The notes under the pieces are model-generated. The model searched no databases. It was not told where the DNA came from and worked only from the letters and a program-made list of their open reading frames with translations. A stretch of DNA of 64,000 nt, taken from an uncultured Peptostreptococcaceae bacterium (lineage in GTDB: Bacteria > Bacillota > Clostridia > Peptostreptococcales > Anaerovoracaceae). A program made the position numbers and the translations under genes. The DNA lies in NCBI GenBank assembly GCA_910588185.1, contig CAJUQR010000005.1, forward strand, positions 121,176 to 185,175. The letters run 5' to 3'. Shown piece by piece: positions 35,001 through 43,373 of the stretch (positions are counted from its first letter, which is position 1; every line of letters starts with the position of its first letter).

Positions 35001-36733
35001 AATTAGTAATTAATGGTCAAAAAGTCTCAGTCCCTGAAGGAACCAGCATAATGGATGCAGCAAAGAAAGTAGGAATACATATCCCACATCTCTGCTTCCT
35101 TAAACAAATAAATGCAATAGGCGCATGCAGGGTTTGTCTTGTAGAAGTTGAGGGAATGGATAAACTTGTTCCGGCATGTGAAACAGATTGCAGAGAAGGG
35201 ATGAAAGTTATTACAAATAGTCCAAGACTGAGAAGAACCAGGCGTATAAATGTAGAAATGATTCTTTCAGATCATGCAACAGATTGTGCAGCATGTGTAA
35301 GAAGCGGTAACTGTTCACTTCAGACTATCGCCAACGATATGGGTATAATAATGAATCCATATGAAAATACTGCTGAAAAAGATCGCTGGGATACAGAATT
35401 GCCTATAATAAGGGAAGCTTCAAAATGTATCAAATGCATGAGATGTATTCAGATCTGTGAAAAAGTCCAAAGTCTAGGCGTTTGGGATTTGCAGGGAACA
35501 GGTCACAGAACTACTGTAGGTGTAGTTGATAATCTAAATATACAAGACGCAGATTGTGCTTTGTGTGGTCAATGTATAACTCATTGCCCGGTAGGAGCCT
35601 TAAGAAGCAGAGACGACAGGGATATTTTAAATGACGCTATAGATGATCCTGAAAAGATTATTATAGCACAGGTTGCTCCTGCTGTAAGAACTGCTTGGGG
35701 CGAGCAGATAGGTCTGCGTGATGAAGAAAGCACTATGGGTAAGCTCGTTTGTGCACTTAAAAAGATCGGAATAGACTATGTGTTTGACACTAATTATTCT
35801 GCTGATTTGACTATAATGGAAGAGGGCAGTGAATTTTTAGAAAGGCTTGCGCATAAAGAAGATTATGCATGGCCTATGTTTACTTCATGTTGTCCAGGCT
35901 GGGTAAGATTCGTTAAAACACAGTATCCTGATATGGTAAAGAATCTCTCTACTGCCAAGTCTCCTCAACAGATGTTTGGAGCAATGTCAAAGACATATAT
36001 AGCGCAGAAACTTGGAATAGATCCTAACAAGGTATTTTCTGTTTCAATTATGCCATGTGTTGCGAAGAAATACGAGAGGGGAGTTCCTCAGGTAAATGAC
36101 TCAGGTAAAGGAAGCGATGTAGATTTGGTGTTAACAACCAGAGAACTAGATAGCTTCATAAGAAGCGATAGTATAAGGCCTGAAGATTTGACTGACGAAC
36201 CGTTTGACTCAATCTTCGGCGAAGGCTCCGGAGCTGCCGTTATATTTGGAACTACAGGCGGAGTAATGGAAGCGGCGCTTAGAAGTGCATATTACCTGGT
36301 AGCAGGAGAAAATCCTGAACCTGATGCTTTTAAGAATGTAAGAGGAATGAAAGGCTGGAGAGAACAGACTTTCAATCTCAAAGGCAATAAGCTAAAAGTA
36401 GCTATTGCAACAGGACTTTCCAATGCCAGAGATTTGATTGAAGCAATTAGGGCAGGAGAGGTCGAATATGATTTTGTAGAAGTAATGGCATGTCCGGGAG
36501 GATGTGTAGGCGGAGGCGGACAGCCGTTCCGCGACGGGTATGAAATGGCAGAAAAACGAGGAGAGATGCTTTACGATTTGGATAAAGCTAACAGAATAAG
36601 ATTCTCTCATGAAAATTCTGCGGTTCAGCTTACATATGAAGAATATCTTGAAAAACCGTTGTCAAAGATATCACATCATATGCTGCACACAGATCTTGAA
36701 GAATGGGATTTGTCCATGCTTCTCGAAAATTAA
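34994..36733 (+). CDS. [FeFe] hydrogenase, group A (A2-like context)
   Basis: 579-aa catalytic subunit. N-terminal 2Fe-2S domain (about 1-78; CFLKQ, CRVC, CETDC), His-Cys3 4Fe-4S segment (HATDCAACVRSGNC), two 4Fe-4S ferredoxin motifs (CIKCMRCIQICE and CALCGQCITHCP), then the H-cluster domain with TSCCPGW, MPCVAKKYE and MACPGGCVGGGGQ, and a C-terminal small-subunit-like helix region. All cluster ligands I expect are present. A GGAGGGAGG site is inside the partner gene. The reaction is reversible H2 formation; direction and partner depend on the adjacent GltD-like protein. Maturases HydEFG are not in this window. Confidence 0.95.
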   Translation: MVKLVINGQKVSVPEGTSIMDAAKKVGIHIPHLCFLKQINAIGACRVCLVEVEGMDKLVPACETDCREGMKVITNSPRLRRTRRINVEMILSDHATDCAACVRSGNCSLQTIANDMGIIMNPYENTAEKDRWDTELPIIREASKCIKCMRCIQICEKVQSLGVWDLQGTGHRTTVGVVDNLNIQDADCALCGQCITHCPVGALRSRDDRDILNDAIDDPEKIIIAQVAPAVRTAWGEQIGLRDEESTMGKLVCALKKIGIDYVFDTNYSADLTIMEEGSEFLERLAHKEDYAWPMFTSCCPGWVRFVKTQYPDMVKNLSTAKSPQQMFGAMSKTYIAQKLGIDPNKVFSVSIMPCVAKKYERGVPQVNDSGKGSDVDLVLTTRELDSFIRSDSIRPEDLTDEPFDSIFGEGSGAAVIFGTTGGVMEAALRSAYYLVAGENPEPDAFKNVRGMKGWREQTFNLKGNKLKVAIATGLSNARDLIEAIRAGEVEYDFVEVMACPGGCVGGGGQPFRDGYEMAEKRGEMLYDLDKANRIRFSHENSAVQLTYEEYLEKPLSKISHHMLHTDLEEWDLSMLLEN

Positions 36734-36759
36734 TCAGAATTGTTCAAAAAGAAAATATA

Positions 36760-36791
36760 AAAAAGCCCTAACGCTAAAGTTAGGGCTTTTT
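36760..36791. terminator. Bidirectional terminator between hydrogenase and recN
   Basis: A perfect 13-bp stem pairs 36760-36772 with 36779-36791 around GCTAAA, flanked by A and T runs for both convergent genes. Confidence 0.95.
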
Positions 36792-36798
36792 GCATAAT

Positions 36799-38418
36799 TT
36801 AAATAGAATTTTCAATCAGTTCCTTTGCAGTTTTCATAGTAGATTCAGTGATTGATGTCCCGCCGAGAAGTCTTGCGATTTCATTGATTTTTTCGGATTC
36901 ATTGAGACATTCAACATGAGTAAAGGTGCTGGTATCGGTTGAATCTTTATATATTTTATAGTTATGATCACCGCATGCTGCTATCTGAGGCAGGTGAGTT
37001 ATACACAGGATCTGATGATCACTGCTGATTTCTTTTAGTTTTTTACCTACAATGCTGGCGGTTATGCCGCTTATTCCATTATCAATTTCATCGAATATTA
37101 GAGTTGGAATTTTGTCATATGAACTTATTATGTTTTTGAAAGCCAGCATTATCCTTGACATTTCACCGCCTGAAACTATCTTGTAGAGAGGCTTTAATGA
37201 TTCTCCGCGGTTAGTGGTTATGAGTATCTCTACCTTGTCCAAACCAATTTCTGTAGGTTCGTCTAAAGGCTCTATAGCTATTTTAACCTGTGAATCGTTA
37301 AAGTTTAAGTCGACAAGTTCAGTTTGAATAGCTTTTTCAAGCTCAAGAGCCTTTTCCTTTCTGTTTAAAGTGAGGGCATTGCAGCTTTCAAATAATTCAT
37401 CTTTTGCCTTTTTGAGCTGATGCATCAGATTTTTTTTCTCTTCGTCCATGTTTTCTGCAATAGAAAGCTGACTCTGTAAATTTTCTTGATACTTTAGAAT
37501 TTCTTCAATGGATGATCCGTATTTTTTCTTAAGAGCGTCTATCAAATCAAGTCTTGCAATGGCTTCATCAAGCTCAGAAGGTGAGAAAGAAATGGAATCT
37601 TTAGCATTTTTAATTTCATGACAAATATCCTCAAGCCTATAGTAAATATCACTGAATTCTTCGCTTATGGAAGCAATACTTTTAGCATATGGAGAAATCT
37701 CTTCCAGTGCTTTTACACTAAAATTGAGCCCTTCCATAACAGAAGGGGATTCTTCATACATGGCTTGATATGCTTTGCTTATGTTATCGTATATTTTTTC
37801 ACTGTTTTGCAATAATGATATTTTATCATGCAATTCTTTATCTTCACCGATTATTAAATTAGCTTTTTCTATTTCAGCTGATTCAAACTTATAAAAATCC
37901 AGTTTTCGTTTGCTTTCTTTTTCTAAAGATAGAAGATGGGCAAGATCCTTGCGTGTCTTGATATATGTATTGTACTTACTTGCGACATCTTCTTTGAGGC
38001 AAACAGTATCCTGCTGCTTGTATGAATCAAGCAGAGTTACATGATAATCGGGATTTAAAAGCGATTGATTGTCATATTGACCGTGAACATCGGCGATTTG
38101 TGATGATAGAAGATTGACTTGAGATAGTGTTACAATATCGCCGTTTATTCTGCATAAGTTTTTGCCTGTTTGAGATATTTCCCTCGTTATAACGAAATCT
38201 TTATCTTTCAGAGTGCCTGTTAGCTGAATTACAGCTTTATCTGTTCCTGTTCTTACATAAGAAGAATCTGCACGGCTTCCAAGGGCAAGACTTATCGCTT
38301 CAATTACGATTGACTTACCTGAACCTGTTTCGCCGGTTATTATGTTTAGACCTTCTTTAAAATCGATTTCGGTATTTTCTATTATGGCAAAATTCTTAAT
38401 GCTGATGTGATCAATCAT
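36799..38418 (-). CDS. recN: DNA repair ATPase RecN
   Basis: SMC-like protein that acts early at double-strand breaks. The 539-aa protein has N-terminal Walker A GETGSGKS (about 30-37), long coiled-coil arms in the middle, and C-terminal ABC signature VSGGEMSRIMLAF and Walker B TLIFDEIDNGISG. It is slightly shorter than the common 550-575 aa. Its start overlaps the end of argR by 8 bp, so the two are translationally coupled. The argR-recN pair is conserved in Firmicutes. Confidence 0.95.
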   Translation of the reverse strand: MIDHISIKNFAIIENTEIDFKEGLNIITGETGSGKSIVIEAISLALGSRADSSYVRTGTDKAVIQLTGTLKDKDFVITREISQTGKNLCRINGDIVTLSQVNLLSSQIADVHGQYDNQSLLNPDYHVTLLDSYKQQDTVCLKEDVASKYNTYIKTRKDLAHLLSLEKESKRKLDFYKFESAEIEKANLIIGEDKELHDKISLLQNSEKIYDNISKAYQAMYEESPSVMEGLNFSVKALEEISPYAKSIASISEEFSDIYYRLEDICHEIKNAKDSISFSPSELDEAIARLDLIDALKKKYGSSIEEILKYQENLQSQLSIAENMDEEKKNLMHQLKKAKDELFESCNALTLNRKEKALELEKAIQTELVDLNFNDSQVKIAIEPLDEPTEIGLDKVEILITTNRGESLKPLYKIVSGGEMSRIMLAFKNIISSYDKIPTLIFDEIDNGISGITASIVGKKLKEISSDHQILCITHLPQIAACGDHNYKIYKDSTDTSTFTHVECLNESEKINEIARLLGGTSITESTMKTAKELIENSI

Positions 38419-38878
38419 TTTTTGTCCTCGTTGAAAGCATCTCCTGGAATTTTTCTAGAATTACAGGAATGTTTTCTTGATCGTCAGCAAGGAGAAATAT
38501 AGTATTGTCTCCAGCTACACTTGCAATTATGTGGGGAAGACCATAAGTGTCTATTGCTTCAGCAGCAGCAGGTCCGCAGCCGGATAAAGTTTTAACTGCT
38601 ACGATGTTGCCTGAAGTTACAAAAGATGTTATGGTTTCACGGAAAATCTTAGTAAATCTTTCTGATGCCGGTAAATCTTTGTGATTACTGATTGCATACT
38701 TATACTTTCCGGAAGAGGAAAGTACTTTTACAAGTTGAAGTTCCTTGATGTCCCTTGAAACGGTTGCCTGTGTTACATCAAATCCGTTGGCTTTCAGCAA
38801 TGCTGCTAAATTTTCTTGTGTGTCTATCTCATGAGTGCTGATTAAATCTAAAATTTTGTTCTGTCTAGAATATCGCAT
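38411..38878 (-). CDS. argR: Arginine repressor ArgR/AhrC
   Basis: Arginine-responsive regulator of arginine metabolism. The 155-aa protein has an N-terminal winged helix (about 1-70, ATVSRDIKELQLVKV) and a C-terminal hexamerisation/arginine-binding domain (about 80-150, with GDNTIFLLADD containing the Asp that contacts arginine). ATG 38878 is chosen because AAAGGAG lies 7 nt upstream; a TTG at 38884 is too close to it. No classic ARG box is evident upstream, but the region is AT-rich. Confidence 0.94.
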   Translation of the reverse strand: MRYSRQNKILDLISTHEIDTQENLAALLKANGFDVTQATVSRDIKELQLVKVLSSSGKYKYAISNHKDLPASERFTKIFRETITSFVTSGNIVAVKTLSGCGPAAAEAIDTYGLPHIIASVAGDNTIFLLADDQENIPVILEKFQEMLSTRTKND

Positions 38879-38955
38879 ACACAATCTCCTTTGTACATAA
38901 TATACTATACTTTGTATTTAAGAAAATTTTAACATAATGACTTTACCTTTGCAAG

Positions 38956-38984
38956 TAGACAAACAAATGTTTGTATGGTATAAT
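38956..38984 (+). promoter_or_regulatory. Promoter of ruvC
   Basis: TAGACA at 38956-38961 and TATAAT at 38979-38984 are 17 bp apart, with TGG before the -10 (extended -10). The LexA box at 38960-38973 overlaps the -35 and spacer. Confidence 0.8.
38960..38973. promoter_or_regulatory. LexA (SOS) operator of the ruvCAB operon
   Basis: CAAACAAATGTTTG is a perfect palindrome apart from its AA/AT centre and matches the Bacillus-type SOS box CGAACRNRYGTTYG at 13 of 14 positions. It sits between the -35 and -10 of the ruvC promoter, where a bound repressor would block polymerase. ruv genes are SOS-regulated in other bacteria. Confidence 0.8.
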
Positions 38985-39018
38985 TTTTCAAGATAAAAAA
39001 TGGAAAAGAGGTTGAAAA

Positions 39019-39513
39019 ATGCGGATTTTGGGCATAGATCCCGGATATGCAATATTAGGATATGGAATAATTGACATAGTTGGAAATAAGTTTTATCCGG
39101 TGGATTATGGCTCCATTACGACGGACCCATCAATGGACATGCCTTCAAGACTTGAGAGTCTGTTTGACGGTTTGACAAAATTGATCAACCAATATAGACC
39201 TGAAGAAGCATCTATAGAAGAATTGTTCTTTAATAATAACGCTAAGACGGCAATTTTGGTTGGAGAAGCCAGAGGTGTTGCCGTTCTTGCATGTTCAAAG
39301 GGAAATTTAAAAATAAATGAATATACACCGCTGCAAATAAAACAAGCATTGGTAGGCTATGGCAGAGCGGATAAGAAGCAAGTGCAGTATATGGTTAAAA
39401 CTATGCTTAATTTAAAGTCTGTTCCAAGGCCTGACGATACTGCTGACGCCCTTGCGGCAGCCATATGTCATGGTCATTCGGCAGGCAGAAAAAATATTCT
39501 TAAAGGCAGGTAA
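39019..39513 (+). CDS. ruvC: Holliday junction resolvase RuvC
   Basis: Endonuclease that cuts Holliday junctions. The 164-aa protein has the acidic catalytic residues in GIDPG (Asp7), EELFF (about 67-71) and the C-terminal DDTADALAAA (about 138-147). GAGG is located 9 nt upstream. First gene of ruvC-ruvA-ruvB-queA-tgt, expected to respond to DNA damage through the LexA box upstream. Confidence 0.95.
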   Translation: MRILGIDPGYAILGYGIIDIVGNKFYPVDYGSITTDPSMDMPSRLESLFDGLTKLINQYRPEEASIEELFFNNNAKTAILVGEARGVAVLACSKGNLKINEYTPLQIKQALVGYGRADKKQVQYMVKTMLNLKSVPRPDDTADALAAAICHGHSAGRKNILKGR

Positions 39514-39517
39514 AAAA

Positions 39518-40117
39518 ATGATAAGATATGTCAAAGGAATATATACGATGAATGTAAACGGAGGAATTGTTGTAGAGACTCAATCCGGAATCGGAATGGA
39601 GGTTTTTGTCCCTGCCAATTCACCTGTATATAGATATGGCATCGGAGATTCCATAATGGTATTTACATCTATGATTGTAAAAGAAGACGATATAAGTCTT
39701 TATGGATTTCATAATAAAGAAAGTCTTGAATTATTTGAAAAGCTTATAACTGTAAGCGGAGTCGGAGCAAAGGGCGCTATGGCCATAGTAGGAACTTTAT
39801 CTGTTGAAGAACTTAAACGTGCTATAGCTTTTGAAGATGCCAAGGAAATAAGCAGAGCCAACGGAATAGGCAAAAAGACTGCTGAGAGAATCATACTTGA
39901 GCTAAAGGATAAAGTAGGCAAGTTCGAAGGCGAACTTCCTGCGGAAGCTTTAGGCGAGGATGTGAGCATTTCTGCGGATAGCAGAAGTGAAGCTGTGACA
40001 GCACTTGTTGCACTTGGCTATACCAAAGCAGAAGCTTTTAATGCTGTTGCATCTGTAAACGATGAGGGCTTGACCAGTGAAGAATATATAAAGAAAGCTC
40101 TTAAAAATTTATTTTAA
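39518..40117 (+). CDS. ruvA: Holliday junction branch migration protein RuvA
   Basis: Tetrameric junction-binding protein that loads RuvB. The 199-aa protein has an N-terminal OB fold (MIRYVKGIYTMNVNGGIVVET), helix-hairpin-helix motifs (VSGVGAKGAMAIVG and ANGIGKKTAERIILEL) and a C-terminal RuvB-binding domain. ATG 39518 is used: AAAGGCAGG lies just upstream and the product begins as the family does; an upstream in-frame ATG would lie within ruvC. Confidence 0.95.
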   Translation: MIRYVKGIYTMNVNGGIVVETQSGIGMEVFVPANSPVYRYGIGDSIMVFTSMIVKEDDISLYGFHNKESLELFEKLITVSGVGAKGAMAIVGTLSVEELKRAIAFEDAKEISRANGIGKKTAERIILELKDKVGKFEGELPAEALGEDVSISADSRSEAVTALVALGYTKAEAFNAVASVNDEGLTSEEYIKKALKNLF

Positions 40118-40138
40118 TTTTACGAGAAAGGTAAAAGA

Positions 40139-41146
40139 ATGGATAACGAGAGAATAACATCTGCCAATATAAGTCCGGGAGAATTGAGGCAGGAAACGAC
40201 GTTAAGGCCTCAAACTCTTGAAGATTACATAGGACAAAAAAGTGCGAAGGCTAATCTCAGCATATTTATAAAAGCTGCTAAGCTTAGAAACGAGCCTCTT
40301 GACCATGTATTATTCTATGGTCCTCCGGGACTTGGAAAGACTACCCTTGCCGGAATTATAGCAAATGAGCTTGGAGTAGATATAAAGATAACGTCAGGTC
40401 CTGCTATAGCGAGAGCAGGTGATTTGGCTGCCATATTGACTAATTTGAATGAAAATGATGTGCTGTTTATAGACGAAATTCACAGACTGAATCGTTCTGT
40501 TGAAGAAGTTTTGTATTCAGCTATGGAGGATTTTGCTCTTGATATAATAATAGGAAAGGGACCATCGGCAAGATCCATAAGGCTTGATCTGTCTAAATTT
40601 ACATTGATAGGTGCGACTACAAGGGCGGGAAGCTTGTCAGCGCCTTTACGTGATAGATTTGGAGTGCTCAGCAAATTTGAGATGTATACAGAAGATGAAC
40701 TGGCAGAAATAATAAGACGCTCTGCCGGAATTCTTAATATAGAAGCTGACGATGAATCAGTAAGAGAAATGGCAAAAAGGTCAAGGGGAACGCCGAGAGT
40801 TGCCAACAGAATTTTAAAAAGAATAAGAGATTTTTCTCAAGTGCAGGGAAGCAATATGATAACTCTTGATATAACGAAAGAGGGACTTGATGCGCTTGCT
40901 ATAGATTCTATGGGACTTGAAAGACTTGACAGAGAAATTTTAACTGCAGTGATTGAACGTTTTAACGGAGGACCTGTTGGGATAGATACCATCGCAGCAT
41001 CAATAGGGGAGGAGAGAGTGACCATAGAAGAAGCATATGAGCCGTATCTGCTTCAAATAGGTTTTTTAAGCAGGACACAAAAAGGACGAATGGTTACGCC
41101 TCTTGCTTATAAACATTTGGGACTACCTGTACCGGAAGAAGATTGA
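40139..41146 (+). CDS. ruvB: Holliday junction branch migration helicase RuvB
   Basis: AAA+ motor that drives branch migration with RuvA. The 335-aa protein has Walker A GPPGLGKTT (about 61-69), Walker B LFIDEIHR (about 109-116), sensor GATTRAGSLS (about 160-169) and the C-terminal winged helix with GRMVTPLAY. A GAAAGG site lies 8 nt before the ATG. The ruvA gap is 21 bp. Confidence 0.97.
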   Translation: MDNERITSANISPGELRQETTLRPQTLEDYIGQKSAKANLSIFIKAAKLRNEPLDHVLFYGPPGLGKTTLAGIIANELGVDIKITSGPAIARAGDLAAILTNLNENDVLFIDEIHRLNRSVEEVLYSAMEDFALDIIIGKGPSARSIRLDLSKFTLIGATTRAGSLSAPLRDRFGVLSKFEMYTEDELAEIIRRSAGILNIEADDESVREMAKRSRGTPRVANRILKRIRDFSQVQGSNMITLDITKEGLDALAIDSMGLERLDREILTAVIERFNGGPVGIDTIAASIGEERVTIEEAYEPYLLQIGFLSRTQKGRMVTPLAYKHLGLPVPEED

Positions 41147-41164
41147 TATATAGGTGAATAGATA

Positions 41165-42214
41165 ATGTATATAAATGATTTTGATTATGAGCTCCCTAAG
41201 GAGCTTATTGCTCAAAGACCTATGGAGCAAAGGGATCTTTGCAGACTTATGGTTTTGGACAGAGAAAAAAAGAGCATAGAGCAAAGAACTTTCAAAGATA
41301 TTTTAGAATACCTAAATCCGGGAGATTGCCTTGTAATGAACGATTCTAAGGTAATTCCTGCAAGGATATTCGGCATAAAGGAAAGTACCGGAGCAAAAGT
41401 TGAATTTTTACTTATAAAAAGACTTGAAGGCGATCTGTGGGAAACTATGGTAAGGCCTGGAAAAAGGCTTAAAATAGGAGATGTTGTTTCTTTTACAGAT
41501 GATGGCAGCTTTAAAGCTGTAATAAAAGGTTATGGCGAGGATGGAACAAGGCATGCGGAATTTATATATGACGGAGTATTTTTGCAGCGCCTTGAATCCA
41601 TAGGGCATATGCCGCTGCCTCCTTATATAGAAAGACCAAGTGACAGCGATGATAAAGATATGTATCAGACTGTCTATGCACATGAGGAGGGCTCTGTGGC
41701 CGCGCCTACGGCAGGACTTCATTTTACGTCAGAACTTTTAGAAAAGGCCAAAGCTAAAGGTGTAAATATAGCTTATGTGACTTTGCACGTTGGAATAGGT
41801 ACATTTAGACCTGTTAAAGTTGAAAATATAGAAGAACATCACATGCATTTTGAGGAGTATTCCGTAAGTGAAGAGACGGCAAAAATAGTGAATGATACTA
41901 TTAATAAAGGCGGCAGAATCGTTTCTGTAGGAACAACATCGTCAAGGACACTGGAAAGCGCAGCAGAGTTTAGTGAGAAAACAGGAAGATATTATTTGAA
42001 AGCCGGGAGTGAAAGTACAGGAATATTCATATATCCCGGATATAAATTTAAAATTGTAGACAGTTTGATTACTAATTTTCATTTACCTAAATCAACATTG
42101 CTTATGCTGATTTCGGCTCTTTATGACAGAGAGGAAATATTAAAAGCATACGATGTTGCAGTGAAAGAAAAATACAGATTTTTCAGTTATGGCGATGCCA
42201 TGCTGATATTATAG
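41165..42214 (+). CDS. queA: S-adenosylmethionine:tRNA ribosyltransferase-isomerase QueA
   Basis: Transfers and rearranges the ribosyl group of SAM onto preQ1 in tRNA, giving epoxyqueuosine. The 349-aa protein has the family segments YELPKELIAQRP, LVMNDSKVIPARI, EGSVAAPTAGLHFT, HVGIGTFRPV and NFHLPKSTLLMLISA. It lies between ruvB and tgt as in many bacteria; QueH, encoded at 14480, would finish the pathway. Confidence 0.97.
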   Translation: MYINDFDYELPKELIAQRPMEQRDLCRLMVLDREKKSIEQRTFKDILEYLNPGDCLVMNDSKVIPARIFGIKESTGAKVEFLLIKRLEGDLWETMVRPGKRLKIGDVVSFTDDGSFKAVIKGYGEDGTRHAEFIYDGVFLQRLESIGHMPLPPYIERPSDSDDKDMYQTVYAHEEGSVAAPTAGLHFTSELLEKAKAKGVNIAYVTLHVGIGTFRPVKVENIEEHHMHFEEYSVSEETAKIVNDTINKGGRIVSVGTTSSRTLESAAEFSEKTGRYYLKAGSESTGIFIYPGYKFKIVDSLITNFHLPKSTLLMLISALYDREEILKAYDVAVKEKYRFFSYGDAMLIL

Positions 42215-42225
42215 AAAGGATTAAT

Positions 42226-43347
42226 ATGAATCACGCCGTAACTTATGAATTGATTAAAAAAGATAAGAGGACGAAAGCCAGGAGAGGAATAGTCCATACT
42301 CCCCATGGAGATATACAGACTCCTGTATTTATGCCTGTAGGAACTCAAGCAGCAGTAAAAGCCATGAGACCTGATGAAGTTAAAAGTATGGGCGCAAATA
42401 TTATCCTTTCCAACACTTATCATCTCTATTTAAGACCGGGACATGAGGTAGTAAAAGATGCAGGCGGACTTCATCAGTTTATGAACTGGGATAAAGCGAT
42501 TTTAACCGACAGCGGTGGGTTTCAGGTATTTTCACTTGGAACATTACGTAAAATCACAGAGGAGGGCGTTAAATTTCGTTCTCATATAGATGGTTCACCG
42601 CACATGATAACTCCCGAAAAATCTATAGAGATACAAAATGCTTTGGGCTCGGATATAATGATGGCCTTTGACGAATGTGCACCTTATCCAGCAGATAGAA
42701 CTTATGTAAAAAATTCTTTAGAAAGAACTACTAGGTGGCTGAAACGATGTAAGGACTATCATCAGGATTGGGAAAGGCAGTCTCTTTTCGGAATAATGCA
42801 GGGAGGCATGTACAAAGATCTGCGAAGACAGAGTGCTGAAGAGATAGTCGAGCTTGATCTTCCCGGATATGCGATAGGAGGATTGTCTGTAGGAGAACCT
42901 AAGGAATTGATGCTCGATATTTTAGATGATTGTGTAGATTATCTTCCGGAAGAAAAAGCAAGATATCTGATGGGAGTCGGAAGTCCTGATTATCTATTTG
43001 AAGGCGTAGAGCGCGGTATAGACATGTTTGACTGCGTTCTTCCGACAAGAATTGCACGCCATGGTCTTGCTATGACTTCACATGGAAGGGTAAACATTAA
43101 AAATGCCAAGTATGAGAGAGATTGGCAGCCCCTTGATACAGAGTGTGACTGTTATACATGTAAAAATTATTCTAGGGCATATTTGAGGCACCTCTTCAAA
43201 TCGGGAGAAATGCTTTCATCAATGCTTTTATCTAATCATAATCTGCATTTTTTAATTAAGATGATGGAGAACATAAGAAAATCTATAGAAGAAGATCGCT
43301 TTTTAGAATATAAAAATGATTTTTACAATAAGTATGGAAAGTTTTAG
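42226..43347 (+). CDS. tgt: Queuine/preQ1 tRNA-guanine transglycosylase
   Basis: Exchanges guanine-34 for preQ1 in GUN anticodons. The 373-aa TIM-barrel enzyme shows NTYHLYLRPG, DSGGFQVFSL (catalytic Asp), LPTRIARHG (catalytic Asp upstream in FDCVLPTR) and the zinc site CDCYTCKNYSRAYLRHL. A GAAAGGA site precedes the ATG by 6 nt. It follows queA by 11 bp in the ruvCAB operon. Confidence 0.97.
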   Translation: MNHAVTYELIKKDKRTKARRGIVHTPHGDIQTPVFMPVGTQAAVKAMRPDEVKSMGANIILSNTYHLYLRPGHEVVKDAGGLHQFMNWDKAILTDSGGFQVFSLGTLRKITEEGVKFRSHIDGSPHMITPEKSIEIQNALGSDIMMAFDECAPYPADRTYVKNSLERTTRWLKRCKDYHQDWERQSLFGIMQGGMYKDLRRQSAEEIVELDLPGYAIGGLSVGEPKELMLDILDDCVDYLPEEKARYLMGVGSPDYLFEGVERGIDMFDCVLPTRIARHGLAMTSHGRVNIKNAKYERDWQPLDTECDCYTCKNYSRAYLRHLFKSGEMLSSMLLSNHNLHFLIKMMENIRKSIEEDRFLEYKNDFYNKYGKF

Positions 43348-43373
43348 TACGCCTGAAAGGAGGTTTACGATAA

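Noticed and set aside
36609..36797. Plus-strand frame overlapping the end of the hydrogenase gene and its terminator
   Set aside because: It lies in the wrong frame of a well-supported gene and runs through a terminator hairpin.
38885..38945. Possible CodY box AATTTTCTTAAATAC before argR
   Set aside because: It matches only about 11 of 15 positions of the CodY consensus, expected by chance in such AT-rich DNA.
41408..41722. Minus-strand frame inside queA, and similar frames in other genes
   Set aside because: Antisense shadow of a conserved gene, with no start signals or family features.
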